Part shown: one piece after another, positions 16,627 to 25,386 of the stretch
Position numbering within the stretch: position 1 is the first letter of the stretch
Layout of the letters: each line of letters begins with the position of its first letter
DNA from: G965220305 sp965220305
GTDB lineage: Bacteria > Chloroflexota > Dehalococcoidia > Lucifugimonadales > UBA3495
Assembly: GCA_965220305.1 (NCBI GenBank)
Contig: OZ244817.1
Location: 1,550,001 to 1,614,000, forward strand
Direction of reading: 5' to 3'
DNA length: 64,000 nucleotides
Notes under the pieces: model-generated
Databases searched by the model: none
Told to the model about the DNA's origin: nothing
Seen by the model: only the letters and a program-made list of their open reading frames with translations
Made by a program: the position numbers and the translations under genes

Positions 16627-18243
16627 CTACCCCTCCCCCAGCCGGGCCTGTTCCCCCTCGGGCCGACGCACCCGCTCGGCGGGTTGGTAGCTGGGCTGGC
16701 GGGGAGGCAACTCGAAGCCCCGGCCCGACAGCAGCTCCCCGATGGTGCGTAGCTGTATCTTGGGAAAGTCCTGCTGCCACAGGTCGGAGTGGTAAAAGCC
16801 GCCGCTGGCTTCCTCGGAGCGCATGTCCCGGGTTGGTTCTTCCAGGGTTATGAACAGGCCCAGGGCCGCCTTCTCCCGCTCCACCACCCCTTTCAAGTCC
16901 CGGATTTGGGGAGATGACACCCGGCCGCCCTTCACCTGTAGCACCACCTTTTGCGGGGTGCGGCGGGGGCCGTCCACGAAATAGAGCATCCCGTCGATGC
17001 CCCGGTCTGCGCCACGCTTCTGCTCCGACTGGGGCTGGGCTTCCAGCAGGGAGACGGCCCAGAACTGGAACTGATAGGGGTCCTGCTCCCACAGGGCCCG
17101 GGCGCTGCCGGTGTCCTGGGGTTCCCCCACCACTGCGTAGTCCTGCCCCGGCTCCAAGTTGAACATCGTCTTGAGGCGGCTCTTCATCAGGGCCACGGCC
17201 AGATGGGTAATGTCGATGCCCACCCACCGCCGGTTGAGCTTTTCGGCTGCCGCCACCGCCGTGCCGCAGCCGCAGAAAGGGTCTAAAACCACGTCGCCCT
17301 CGTTGGACGAGGCTTGGATGATGCGCTCCAGCAGGGCCTCGGGCTTCTGGGTGGGGTAGCCGAGGCGTTCTTTGTGCCAAGACCGAAGGGACTCAATATC
17401 CGTCCAGACATCTTGCACTGGAATGCCTTTAGCTTCATCAAGATAGCGCTTTATCCTTGGAATACCATTCCGTGTGTAAAAGATGCGGCCTTCTGAATCA
17501 AGCCGTTCCATAGTCTCTATCGGAACACGCCAAACTCTGGTAACACCTTTCCATTCATATTCGTACCCACCGCCTTGAAGCCCAGCAGCCCCCAAGTCTC
17601 CTGACATGAATCGACGACCGTCGCCGTCTTCGTATCGGTAATACTGTTGGACGTAAGCGGGATCGTAGGGTTGGAATGATGGATTCCAAAGAAAGTCATC
17701 GGAGCTAGAGTAAAAGAGGACTATATCGTGGACAGAGCCATATCCTTTTGCATCGCTGTGAGCACTTTGACGTTTCCATATAGCTTCGTTACGGAAATTG
17801 GAAGACCCAAATATCCCATCAAGAAGCAACTTCAGGTAGTGGCTGGCGGTGGGATCGCAGTGCAGGTACAAACTTCCGGTAGGTTTCAGGACGCGGCGCA
17901 GCTCCACCAGGCGGGGCGTCATCATCACCAGGTAGGCCATCATGGCGTTGTTGCCGATGAACTGGCGGAAGGCGGTAATCATGTCCTTCACCGCCGAGGG
18001 TGTTCCCGGGTGCAGGATGATGTCCTGCTCGAAGGTGCGCTCCGTTTCCAGCGTCCACTCCCAGGTGTCGGTGAAAGCCTTGATTTGGGCTGGGGAGTCC
18101 TCGCCGGACTTCTCCCGGAACAGCACGTTGTAGGAGGCGTTGGAGTTGAAGGGCGGGTCCAAGTACACCAGGTCAACCGACTCATCGGGCAGGTGTTCCC
18201 TTAGCACCTGAAGGTTGTCGCCATAGTAGAGGGTGTTGGGCAT
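16627..18243 (-). CDS. DNA methyltransferase fused to a PD-(D/E)XK-like nuclease domain
   Basis: A 538-residue fusion. The methyltransferase carries DPPF (29-32) first and DPFCGCG (321-327) later, the permuted order of beta-class N4-cytosine/N6-adenine amino-methyltransferases. The region between (about 140-300) is the target-recognition part. After about 405, a RGIDGMLYF strand (D417) and VVLQVKGG with Q436-x-K438 give an Mrr-like nuclease signature, followed by RDLKGVVEREKAALGLFITLE. It could be a single-chain restriction-modification enzyme or a modification-dependent nuclease tether. The recognition region is AT-richer than both ends. Four bases separate it from the higA-type gene upstream. 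Confidence 0.85.
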   Translation of the reverse strand: MPNTLYYGDNLQVLREHLPDESVDLVYLDPPFNSNASYNVLFREKSGEDSPAQIKAFTDTWEWTLETERTFEQDIILHPGTPSAVKDMITAFRQFIGNNAMMAYLVMMTPRLVELRRVLKPTGSLYLHCDPTASHYLKLLLDGIFGSSNFRNEAIWKRQSAHSDAKGYGSVHDIVLFYSSSDDFLWNPSFQPYDPAYVQQYYRYEDGDGRRFMSGDLGAAGLQGGGYEYEWKGVTRVWRVPIETMERLDSEGRIFYTRNGIPRIKRYLDEAKGIPVQDVWTDIESLRSWHKERLGYPTQKPEALLERIIQASSNEGDVVLDPFCGCGTAVAAAEKLNRRWVGIDITHLAVALMKSRLKTMFNLEPGQDYAVVGEPQDTGSARALWEQDPYQFQFWAVSLLEAQPQSEQKRGADRGIDGMLYFVDGPRRTPQKVVLQVKGGRVSSPQIRDLKGVVEREKAALGLFITLEEPTRDMRSEEASGGFYHSDLWQQDFPKIQLRTIGELLSGRGFELPPRQPSYQPAERVRRPEGEQARLGEG

Positions 18244-18247
18244 GATG

Positions 18248-19051
18248 CTAAACTCCGGCGAAGGCTCTATAACTGACCACTTTCGAGTAATTCTTCTCCA
18301 AAGCCTCAGCCTCCTTCAAGACTATAACCTGCCTTTCCGAATCCGTTTCCACGAACTCCTCATCAATGTAAACCGGCAACACAGCGGGCTTGGCCAGGCC
18401 GGCGTAAAGGTCCCGCATCATCCTCTTGCCTGCTGGCAATTTTGACCACTCCCGTTCCCATTCGCTGGAATCCACCCGGGCCAGCGGCCGTCCGTCCGGG
18501 TCGCCGGTCCACACCAGGTAAGCTTTGAAGAGAGCATCGGCAACCAGGCGGGGGGCATCGCTGGGCTGGGCCTGGTGCACCAACTGTACCTGAAGCGCTC
18601 CCGGCCCTGAGCCGCCAAACCGGATTTGCACCTGGTCGTAACGCCCGTTCCCGTACCAGGGAAAGACGGTCCTACCGGATTGCAGGTAGCGAAACCGCAG
18701 AACCGCATCGTCATAGGTGGTATAGATAGCGTGGCCCCCCTTCAGCGGGACGATTGCCCGCTCCTGGAAGGGGGTAAACGGCTCCGGTTCCTCGGTCTCA
18801 TACTTGTTGCGTTCCTGCGCCTCGTCGTAAGCCGCCTGTAGCCGGCGCCAGATGTCGGCCCCGCCTCCGAACAACTTCCCCAACCCAACAGCCAGGTCAG
18901 AAGTGACGCCGGATTCGCCGTCGATGACCCGGGCAAGCTCTTCGGGAGTGACGCCGAGCTTTGGCGCTGCATCTTCGACGGTCATCCCCAGAGGTTTTAT
19001 GCAATCGCGAAGGATCGAACGCCCCGGATGGGGCGGATATTTCATAGGCAT
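18248..19051 (-). CDS. higA: HigA-type XRE antitoxin with a large extra C-terminal domain
   Basis: A 267-residue protein. Residues 1-85 are HigA-like: HPGRSILRDCIKPLGMT, a helix-turn-helix around 24-50, and the LFGGGADIWRRLQAAYD segment. Typical HigA ends near 100 residues; this one adds about 170 residues (AIYTTYDDAVLRFRYLQ, VFPWYGNGRYDQVQIRF and onwards) that I do not recognise. By analogy the N-terminus should bind the HigB toxin and its own promoter. The C-terminus may sense a signal or contact the restriction enzyme encoded four bases downstream. Confidence 0.8.
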   Translation of the reverse strand: MPMKYPPHPGRSILRDCIKPLGMTVEDAAPKLGVTPEELARVIDGESGVTSDLAVGLGKLFGGGADIWRRLQAAYDEAQERNKYETEEPEPFTPFQERAIVPLKGGHAIYTTYDDAVLRFRYLQSGRTVFPWYGNGRYDQVQIRFGGSGPGALQVQLVHQAQPSDAPRLVADALFKAYLVWTGDPDGRPLARVDSSEWEREWSKLPAGKRMMRDLYAGLAKPAVLPVYIDEEFVETDSERQVIVLKEAEALEKNYSKVVSYRAFAGV

Positions 19052-19063
19052 CCTGCGGACTCC

Positions 19064-19342
19064 TCAATGGTAATCGACCAAATTTACGGCGATAACGTCG
19101 CCACCTTCAAACCGGAAGGTGATTCTCCAGTTACCCGATACGGATATTGCCCAGTAGCCTGCCATGTCGCCGCTTAGTTGGTGCAACCTGTAGCCGGGCA
19201 GGTCTAGCTCCTGTGGAGAGGTCGCTTCGTCGAGCCGGGCCAGAATATCTTCCACCTTGTCAATGTGCTCAGCCTGGATGTATCTGCGGTCTCTTCTTTG
19301 GTGTAGTCGTCGCAGACCACGGTGCCGGAACCCGATTATCAT
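19064..19342 (-). CDS. higB: HigB-type RelE-superfamily toxin
   Basis: A 92-residue ribosome-dependent mRNA interferase-like toxin. Signature segments: FRHRGLRRLHQR at the start, AEHIDKVEDILARLDEA, PGYRLHQLSGDMAGYWAISV and NWRITFRFEGGD, ending NLVDYH. The ATG at 19342 gives the usual HigB N-terminus; a longer frame upstream adds non-family residues. It is first in the cassette and is followed after 12 bases by its higA partner. Confidence 0.88.
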   Translation of the reverse strand: MIIGFRHRGLRRLHQRRDRRYIQAEHIDKVEDILARLDEATSPQELDLPGYRLHQLSGDMAGYWAISVSGNWRITFRFEGGDVIAVNLVDYH

Positions 19343-19511
19343 GGGTATAAACCGTAACCTGATACCATGCGGGTTACAACCGCTCAGCGCCCCGCCAACG
19401 CCTCGGCGTCCCGGATGTAGTCCAGTGTCTCCCGGATGTCGGCGTCTGGGCATATTCTACTATGCCCGTTGCGGTTAGCTCAGGGGCTCGTGTCACCCCC
19501 AAGCATACCCC

Positions 19512-19910
19512 CTACAACGGCTGCCGCCCGGCGAAGCCGATGTTGGTCTCGTGCCAGTAGTCTATCCGGGCCTCGCCATGCAGCCAGCACAGGTATACCT
19601 CCCGGCCCTCCCGGTAGGCGGGGAAGTCCACCAACCCCCGGCCCACGTCCCGCACCAGGATGCCCCGGTCGGTTATCTCTTTGAGTTGCTCCTGCAACTG
19701 CTGGGTCAGCCGGCCCACCTCGCGCTGGGCGGCGGTTATCTCTTCTTCGGAGCTGGAGTGGCCGTTGCTCCGACGCCGCCGGAGCAACCCCAACAACTGC
19801 TCCTGGGCCTGCACCAAATCCTGGCGCAACGGCATCATCCGAGCGAAGGTCTCTTCCAGCCAGGGTACCAGGGCGTTGGCCTCTTCCAGGGTGAAGTGTC
19901 CACCGGTCAT
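19512..19910 (-). CDS. DUF2203 domain protein
   Basis: A 132-residue protein with the DUF2203 pattern: FTLEEANALVPWLEETFARM, a long coiled-coil pair in the middle, then KEITDRGILVRDVGRGLVDFPA and the terminal VYLCWLHGEARIDYWHE. The C-terminal Cys-Trp-x-x-Gly-Glu segment is diagnostic. Function is unknown across the family. The ATG at 19910 begins just before the conserved helix. Confidence 0.88.
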   Translation of the reverse strand: MTGGHFTLEEANALVPWLEETFARMMPLRQDLVQAQEQLLGLLRRRRSNGHSSSEEEITAAQREVGRLTQQLQEQLKEITDRGILVRDVGRGLVDFPAYREGREVYLCWLHGEARIDYWHETNIGFAGRQPL

Positions 19911-20077
19911 ATCCAATCCTATTTCGGCGCATTTCGGCGTACCGTCGCCGGACGTGGGCAAAGTTTCTGGGACAATGGGATGACTTCAAGAGTGTACCAA
20001 ATAGCGTACAATAGGGACATTGATTCACCGGCCCCGGCATCATTGTGGATGTCGGGGCGTCGATTGGGGAGGCGCTT

Positions 20078-20464
20078 ATGCCCATCGTTGATCACCACCA
20101 GGCCCCGGAGGTGCCCTGGCGTCCTGGATACCGAAAGTGGGACGTGGCCGGGGCCGAGCAGGGAGTTACCAGCTCCTTTAGCATCAACACGGCGGAGCCG
20201 GGAGCCGGAGCCCCATTGCACACCCACACCATGGACGAGCTTATCGTTATAATGGAGGGCGTCCTGGAGGTGCAGATTGATGGGCAGACTCACCGGGTTG
20301 AGAAAGACCATACGGTAGTGGTGCCGCCAGGGGCCGAGCACGGCTTCAGGGTCGTGGGAGAGGCCACCGCCCGGCTGCTGGTCTTCTTCCCCACCCTGGA
20401 CCCCTACGCCGAGGGAAATACCCACTACCTGGAAGGCAGCCGACCCGCCGGGGCGTCGAGTTGA
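20078..20464 (+). CDS. Cupin-domain protein
   Basis: A 128-residue single-domain cupin. The metal-site motif is PLHTHTMDELIVIMEG (motif 1 with two His and a Glu) and motif 2 is VVVPPGAEHGFRVVG (His). Such proteins bind a divalent metal and may isomerise, oxygenate or merely bind small acids or sugars. The ATG at 20078 follows GGGGAGG; a GTG further upstream is less likely. A TACAAT box at 20007-20012 could be its -10. Confidence 0.85.
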   Translation: MPIVDHHQAPEVPWRPGYRKWDVAGAEQGVTSSFSINTAEPGAGAPLHTHTMDELIVIMEGVLEVQIDGQTHRVEKDHTVVVPPGAEHGFRVVGEATARLLVFFPTLDPYAEGNTHYLEGSRPAGASS

Positions 20465-20516
20465 ACGCCGAGAATATACCAGGCAAAGGACTTCAGATGA
20501 TGCATGGTAACCCGGG

Positions 20517-21362
20517 ATGGACTCCGTGACCACCGCCAAAGACCGCTTCAAGGAGGGCGACCTGGCCCTGCTGTTGGACCGGAAAAACCGGCGCTATATG
20601 CTCACCCTGGCCGCCGACCAGGTTTTCCACAGCCACCTGGGACGGCTGGGCCACCAGCAACTCATCGACCACACCGTGGGCGACTGGTACCGGACCGACC
20701 GCAGCCACACCTTCCTGGCGGTGCGCCCCACCCTGGGAGACTACGTGCGGGAGATGCCCCGAGGCCCCCAGATTATCTACCCCAAGGACCTGGGCAACAT
20801 CCTCATTCTGGCTGACATCTTCCCCGGGGCCACCGTGGTGGAAGCGGGCCTCGGCTCCGGCGCGCTGACTTCGGCCCTGCTGCGGGCGGTGGGGACCGAC
20901 GGTCAGGTCATCACCTACGAGGTCAATGAGGCGACGGTTCCCAAAGCCCTGAGCAACGTCAGGGCCGTAATTCCCGAGCCGTCGAACCTGGTGGTCAACA
21001 TCGGCGACATCTACGAGGGCATCAACGAGAGGCAGGTTGACCGGGTGGTGCTGGACGTGCCCGAGCCGTGGCAGGCGGTGACGGGAGTGGGCGACGCCCT
21101 GGTTATGGGAGGAATTTTCCTCAGCTTCCTGCCCACCATCCTACAGGTGCACCAACTGGTGGAGGAGTTGCAACAGGACTCGCGCTTCCAGCTAATCGAG
21201 ACGGTGGAAACCCTGCTGCGTTCTTGGCACGTTACCCAGCGCAGTGTGCGCCCGTCCCACCGGATGGTGGCCCACAGCGGCTTCCTGACCACTGCCGTCC
21301 GGTGCGAGCCTAGGGTAATCGGCACGCCCTCCAACCCCATCATCCCCCGGAGCGAGGAGTAG
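20517..21362 (+). CDS. trmI: tRNA (adenine-N1)-methyltransferase TrmI (m1A58)
   Basis: A 281-residue class I SAM methyltransferase. Typical TrmI features: RGPQIIYPKDLGNILI, EAGLGSGALTSALL (SAM loop), LDVPEPWQAV with the DxPxPW catalytic motif, and RPSHRMVAHSGFL near the C-terminus. It methylates N1 of A58 in the T-loop of tRNAs and works as a homotetramer. It begins 52 bases after the cupin. Confidence 0.9.
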   Translation: MDSVTTAKDRFKEGDLALLLDRKNRRYMLTLAADQVFHSHLGRLGHQQLIDHTVGDWYRTDRSHTFLAVRPTLGDYVREMPRGPQIIYPKDLGNILILADIFPGATVVEAGLGSGALTSALLRAVGTDGQVITYEVNEATVPKALSNVRAVIPEPSNLVVNIGDIYEGINERQVDRVVLDVPEPWQAVTGVGDALVMGGIFLSFLPTILQVHQLVEELQQDSRFQLIETVETLLRSWHVTQRSVRPSHRMVAHSGFLTTAVRCEPRVIGTPSNPIIPRSEE

Positions 21363-21503
21363 CTCTCGGGCCTTGGCCTACCATCCATGCCAGGTAAACA
21401 GTGCCTATAGTTCACTTCCCCCACGGCCCGTATCCAGTGGTATGTGGACAGACCGGAACGTCCCGCGCTACAGTAGCCAAAACTTTCCCCAGGGAGGTAC
21501 CAC

Positions 21504-22085
21504 ATGGACGTAATGGGCCGAGAATACACCATTCAGTTCTTGCGGGAGCACGTCAAGACGGAGATGCTGATGAAGCATCTACTGACCGTCGAGGCGGCGA
21601 TGCGGGGTTACGCCCGCAAGCACGGCGAGGATGAGGACCGCTGGGGCATCGCCGGGCTGCTGCATGACTTCGACTGGGAAATCTGCCCCACTCCCGAGTC
21701 GCACCCGACCTACGGGTCGGAGATACTGCGGGAGCGCGGCTACCCGGAGGACATCATCCGGGCGGTGCTGACCCACGGCGACCACACCGGCCTGGCCCGG
21801 GAGTCGCTGATGGAGCACACCCTGTACGCCGTCGACGAACTGTCCGGCTTCATCCGGGCGGTGGCCCTGGTGCGGCCCAACAAAAACCTGGACGACGTTA
21901 CTCCCCGCTCGGTAAAGCGCAAGATGCGGGACAAGAACTTCGCCAAGGACGTGAACCGGGATGACATCAACCGGGGGGCCGAGGAACTGGGGGTGGACCT
22001 GGACGAGCACATCACCTTCATCGTGGAGAGCATGAAACCCATCGCGGCGCAGATAGACTTGGTCTCCCAACCGGCGGAAGGGTAG
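21504..22085 (+). CDS. HD-domain phosphohydrolase
   Basis: A 193-residue HD/HDIG protein. Metal-binding elements: H25 region (MKHLLTVEAAMRGYA), HD in GLLHDFDWE, a His in the ESHPTYGSEIL segment and LTHGDHTG. The fold hydrolyses phosphate esters of nucleotides or second messengers; the specific substrate is unknown. AGGGAGGTACC gives a good ribosome-binding site upstream. Confidence 0.85.
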   Translation: MDVMGREYTIQFLREHVKTEMLMKHLLTVEAAMRGYARKHGEDEDRWGIAGLLHDFDWEICPTPESHPTYGSEILRERGYPEDIIRAVLTHGDHTGLARESLMEHTLYAVDELSGFIRAVALVRPNKNLDDVTPRSVKRKMRDKNFAKDVNRDDINRGAEELGVDLDEHITFIVESMKPIAAQIDLVSQPAEG

Positions 22086-22135
22086 ACGGCTCACCCCCAT
22101 CCTGACCTCCCTCCTTGAGGAGGAAAGGACTGGCT

Positions 22136-23407
22136 CTATCCTTGCGGGGGCAGGGGCTTTTCTTCTTCCCCAAAGGGCCACAACTCTGGTAGCTCGAAGC
22201 TCAATTCCGCCTGGGGATACCGTCCCTCCAGTAATGACAGGTGCTGCGGCGTCAGCAGGGGCGTTGGCAGTCCCTCCAGCCGTGGCCCAGGCGTATCCCC
22301 AGCCTCGAATCCCCACAGGCGGGGCGATTCCACATTTTTGCTCAGGGCCAACGCCCGGAAGTCGCCCAATCCCCCGGGCCGGGCCAGGTCCACCATCCCC
22401 GCCCGGTTGGCCCGGACCTCCGTTGGCCGCAGACCCAGCGCGGGCAATTGCTGCTGAAAATTCCCCAGCCCCAGGTTATGCAGCAGCCGCCCCTGCGACG
22501 TAAACCCGGCAGGCTGCAATCCCGCGCGCCGTGCGGCGTTCACCACCGAGGTGAAGTCGACCTGGGCAGTCATGTCCTGGCCCCCGATGCGCGTCAGCGG
22601 GGAATCAGTCTGAACGTGCCGGTAGAAGGTGGTCAGGGAGCCACGGGGCCGCTGCTCCGCCGAATAGAGTTCTTCCGCCGGATGGCCGTAGTCGATGGTC
22701 AGGACAAACCCGGCGTCCAAGGCTTTCGCCACTTCCTCGGCCCAGCCCTCCAGTCCCAGGTTGATTTCCGCAGTCTGACCCTCGGCCAACTCAACCCGCA
22801 GACCTTCCAGGCGGGCCGCCAGGGACGGCGTTGAGGGCTCGCCCAGGACTTCGGCCAGCTCGCCGCCCGCCAGGGTCACGAACACCTCCCGCAATTTCCC
22901 GTCGCGCCTGGTCACCTGGTGTACCGGAAATGCGTCCAGAAACTCGTTGGAGATGAAGCAGCCGGTTACGCCCCGCAACGGGACGCCCGAGGCCACTACC
23001 GCAGATTCCAGCGGTTGCCCACCTCCGGGTAAAGCAGGCCCGGAACGCGGGCCGGGGCGCAAGTCCAAGCAGAGGTAACGGAGGGCCGCGCGAAACTCGG
23101 CGGGCAGGTGGGAAGTGTAATCGGTTACGTCGCGGCAGAGTTGGCCGTTGCCCGCGCCCTGCTCCACCACGGTAAAGGGGCGCGGACAGCCCAGCAATTG
23201 CCACATCTGGAAAAGTTGCACCGCCAGCAGCGCCCCGAAGGCTGGATGCACCATCGGGCTGGTGTAGAAATCACCGGCGGGGCCGATAGGGTCTTGGCTG
23301 GTGTAGTAGCCGCCCTGGGGCCAAAAGAGGGCCACCGCCATGAATTCAGCGAAGGTGATGGCCCCCTGTTCCCGTATGCGGCGGCGTATTTCCGCCTCAG
23401 CGCTCAT
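22136..23407 (-). CDS. MidA/NDUFAF7-like SAM-dependent methyltransferase
   Basis: A 423-residue protein of COG1565. Features: an N-terminal ITFAEFMAVALFWPQGGYYT, DFYTSPMVHPAFG, VVEQGAGNGQL (SAM-binding), FISNEFLDAFPVH and LTIDYGHPAEELY. The eukaryotic relative methylates an arginine in complex I; bacterial targets are unproven. The ATG at 23407 was chosen because the family N-terminus starts there; a much longer open frame runs back through a terminator and into citrate synthase. Confidence 0.88.
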   Translation of the reverse strand: MSAEAEIRRRIREQGAITFAEFMAVALFWPQGGYYTSQDPIGPAGDFYTSPMVHPAFGALLAVQLFQMWQLLGCPRPFTVVEQGAGNGQLCRDVTDYTSHLPAEFRAALRYLCLDLRPGPRSGPALPGGGQPLESAVVASGVPLRGVTGCFISNEFLDAFPVHQVTRRDGKLREVFVTLAGGELAEVLGEPSTPSLAARLEGLRVELAEGQTAEINLGLEGWAEEVAKALDAGFVLTIDYGHPAEELYSAEQRPRGSLTTFYRHVQTDSPLTRIGGQDMTAQVDFTSVVNAARRAGLQPAGFTSQGRLLHNLGLGNFQQQLPALGLRPTEVRANRAGMVDLARPGGLGDFRALALSKNVESPRLWGFEAGDTPGPRLEGLPTPLLTPQHLSLLEGRYPQAELSFELPELWPFGEEEKPLPPQG

Positions 23408-23428
23408 GGGCCGCCATAAACTGTTGGC

Positions 23429-23461
23429 AAAAAAATCACAGAGGCTTTTAACAAGCCTCTG
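23429..23461 (-). terminator. Rho-independent terminator downstream of citrate synthase
   Basis: On the minus strand, CAGAGGCTT and its complement form a perfect 9-bp stem with a 5-base loop, followed by a run of seven T after TGA. It lies 45 bases past the citrate synthase stop and just before the MidA start. Confidence 0.85.
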
Positions 23462-23505
23462 CGACTGGGTGGTCTGCCTATTGCCAAGGGGGTGGCCGCC
23501 GCTAA

Positions 23506-24639
23506 CTATCCCCGCTGTTCCAGTGGGACGTACTCCAAGTCCATCTCGCCGGTGTACTCCAACAGCGGGCGAATCAGAATATTGTCCCCAAACTGTTCCA
23601 TGCACTGTAGCGTCCAGCCAGGAATGCGGCCCAGGGCAAATATGGAGATGAACAGGTCGTCGGGGATGCCCAGCAGGTAGTAGATGGAACCGGCGAAGAA
23701 GTCCACATTGACGAAGATGCCCCGCGAGCGGTATGGCACCATCGCCACTTCTTCCACGTAGGTCAAAATCTGGAACCACTGGGGCTGCCCCATCTTCTCG
23801 CTGAGGTCGCGGGAGCGTTCCCGCAGGTGCCTGGCCCGGGGGTCTTCCGCCCGGTAGACCCGGTGCCCGAACCCCATGATGCGACCGCCGTTGTCCAGGA
23901 TGTTGCGGCAGTATTCCTCGGCGTTTTCCGGGTGGCCGATGTCCAGGGCCATCTTCATCACTTCTTCAGCAGCGCCGCCGTGGGCCGGACCCTTCAGGAC
24001 GCCCACGCCGGTGACCACCGCCGAATGGAGGTCGGAGATGGTGGAGGCGGTGACCCGAGCGCCGAAGGAGGAAGCATTGGCCCCGTGCTCGGCGTGGAGG
24101 ATGAAGTCCACGTCCAACAGCTTCGTAGTCTCCTCGTCGGGCACCGCGTTGAACAGCATATACAGGAAGTTTCCCGCGTGGCTCAGGTCCGGGTTGGGCG
24201 CCACCGGCTCCAGGCCCTGACGCAGCCGATGGTGGGCCGCCACAATGGTCGGCCCCATTGCCGTCATCCGGATGCCCTTGCGCAGGGTGGCTTCCGGGGA
24301 GTTGTCCGTCACCTCGGGATCGAAGGCGGAGAGGGCGGAAATGCCCGTGCGCAGCGCGTCCATGGGATGGCTGTCCTTGACCAGATCAAGCACCTGGATC
24401 ACCTGGTCGGGAATGCGCCGGTTGGCCCGGAGCAGCGCGTCGAACTCGGCCAACTCCTGCTTATTAGGCAGCTTGGCGTTGAGGAGCAGGTATATCACTT
24501 CTTCAAAGGTAGACTTCTCGGCCAGGTCGTGGATGTCGTAGCCCCGATACAGCAGCTTGCCCACTTCTCCATCAATGAAGCTGGACTCGGTGGTATCTAG
24601 GTAAACATCCTTAAGTCCCTTCATGATTTCTGGAGCCAT
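23506..24639 (-). CDS. gltA: Citrate synthase
   Basis: A 377-residue short-type citrate synthase that condenses oxaloacetate and acetyl-CoA. Catalytic residues are H220 (KGPAHGGA), H259 (MGFGHRVYR) and D313 (VNVDFFAG). LHAEHGANASSF is the usual preceding segment. Length fits the dimeric bacterial/archaeal type rather than the long Gram-negative allosteric enzyme; 2-methylcitrate synthase cannot be fully excluded. GGAAGGAGG lies upstream of the ATG, and a clear terminator follows. Confidence 0.93.
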   Translation of the reverse strand: MAPEIMKGLKDVYLDTTESSFIDGEVGKLLYRGYDIHDLAEKSTFEEVIYLLLNAKLPNKQELAEFDALLRANRRIPDQVIQVLDLVKDSHPMDALRTGISALSAFDPEVTDNSPEATLRKGIRMTAMGPTIVAAHHRLRQGLEPVAPNPDLSHAGNFLYMLFNAVPDEETTKLLDVDFILHAEHGANASSFGARVTASTISDLHSAVVTGVGVLKGPAHGGAAEEVMKMALDIGHPENAEEYCRNILDNGGRIMGFGHRVYRAEDPRARHLRERSRDLSEKMGQPQWFQILTYVEEVAMVPYRSRGIFVNVDFFAGSIYYLLGIPDDLFISIFALGRIPGWTLQCMEQFGDNILIRPLLEYTGEMDLEYVPLEQRG

Positions 24640-24949
24640 GCCCTTCGTCCTCCTTCCAGGTGTGCCCTGGGTCTACGCCCCGCGCGTAGCGCAATTATTT
24701 ATTGGGTAGAGTGCAGTTTGGGGCTGGTCTAAAACGGCCAAACAGATAACGGGAAATTGGGCCGATTTTAGCATTGCGCCCTATGTGTGTCAAGGAAAGA
24801 CGCCCCTGGCGGGGGGCCTCTCGCCTGGCCCGTAAGGCCGCTCCGAGTGGGCCCGTCGGCCTATTCACCAAACCCTGCCCTGACCCAGAGCAGGGTCTTT
24901 CGATTATCAGCAATTGCGTCGCTCCAAGAGCCAATTGCCTGCCCTCGGA

Positions 24950-25014
24950 AATCCCCCTTTGCAAAAGTGGGAGAGAAAGGCCCCCCTTTTTGAAGGGGGT
25001 TTGGGGGGATTTTC
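24950..25014. repeat. Imperfect palindrome of C/G tracts
   Basis: AAATCCCCCTTTGCAAAAG near the left end and GGGTTTGGGGGGATTTTCC at the right form a long imperfect stem. This widespread intergenic hairpin type lies in the 747-base gap between citrate synthase and DUF1800. No gene is supported in that gap. Confidence 0.6.
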
Positions 25015-25094
25015 CACCTTCACCAACTCGGGAGCTTGCGGCTGTATTGGCCTGACTACGAGAATCGAAAGACCCTGAGCCCGGCGCCCGGCGC

Positions 25095-25278
25095 AGGGCC
25101 TTTTCATTTTCAGCAAATGTCATTCTGAGCGAAGCGAAGAATCTGAAATCCTTCATCCGGGACCTCGTCCGAGTACCGAAGAAAAGCGATTTTGGCAAGA
25201 ACTTTAGATTCTTCGCTCTGCTCAGAATGACAGAAAAGTACGGGATGACCAGGTGAGACGAGAATGAAAAGGCCCTGG
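25095..25278. repeat. 184-bp dispersed repeat with terminal inverted repeats, copy 1
   Basis: Nearly identical (a handful of mismatches) to 39282-39466 in opposite orientation. The core 25119-25231 (113 bp) begins GTCATTCTGAGCGAAGCGAA and ends in its imperfect complement, so it can fold into one long hairpin. It carries no open frame of note and resembles a MITE. The outer edges contain GAAAAGGCCCTGG-type motifs that mimic terminators. Confidence 0.8.
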
Positions 25279-25386
25279 CGCCCGGCGCTACCCATATTGA
25301 CAACAATGGAGACGCTGCCCGATAATCCAAGATAACTTTGCAGTAACACCGTACCCACATATCCAATTTAGGGAGGAGCAAGACGG

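Noticed and set aside
16630..17380. Long frame running through the methyltransferase gene to the DUF4258-like gene
   Set aside because: Only the last 103 residues, past the methyltransferase stop, look like a protein; the rest is a shadow.
19380..19460. Short minus-strand stretch encoding DADIRETLDYIRDAEALAG before a stop, upstream of higB
   Set aside because: It looks like the tail of a small antitoxin-type protein, but no start codon or longer frame precedes it. At most a remnant; too short to call.
23408..23779. N-terminal extension of the MidA-like gene
   Set aside because: It would translate the citrate synthase terminator and the 3' end of citrate synthase; the family N-terminus starts at 23407.
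24695..25381. 228-codon minus-strand frame in the citrate synthase/DUF1800 gap
   Set aside because: It consists of the 113-bp hairpin element and other repeats; no protein family is recognisable.
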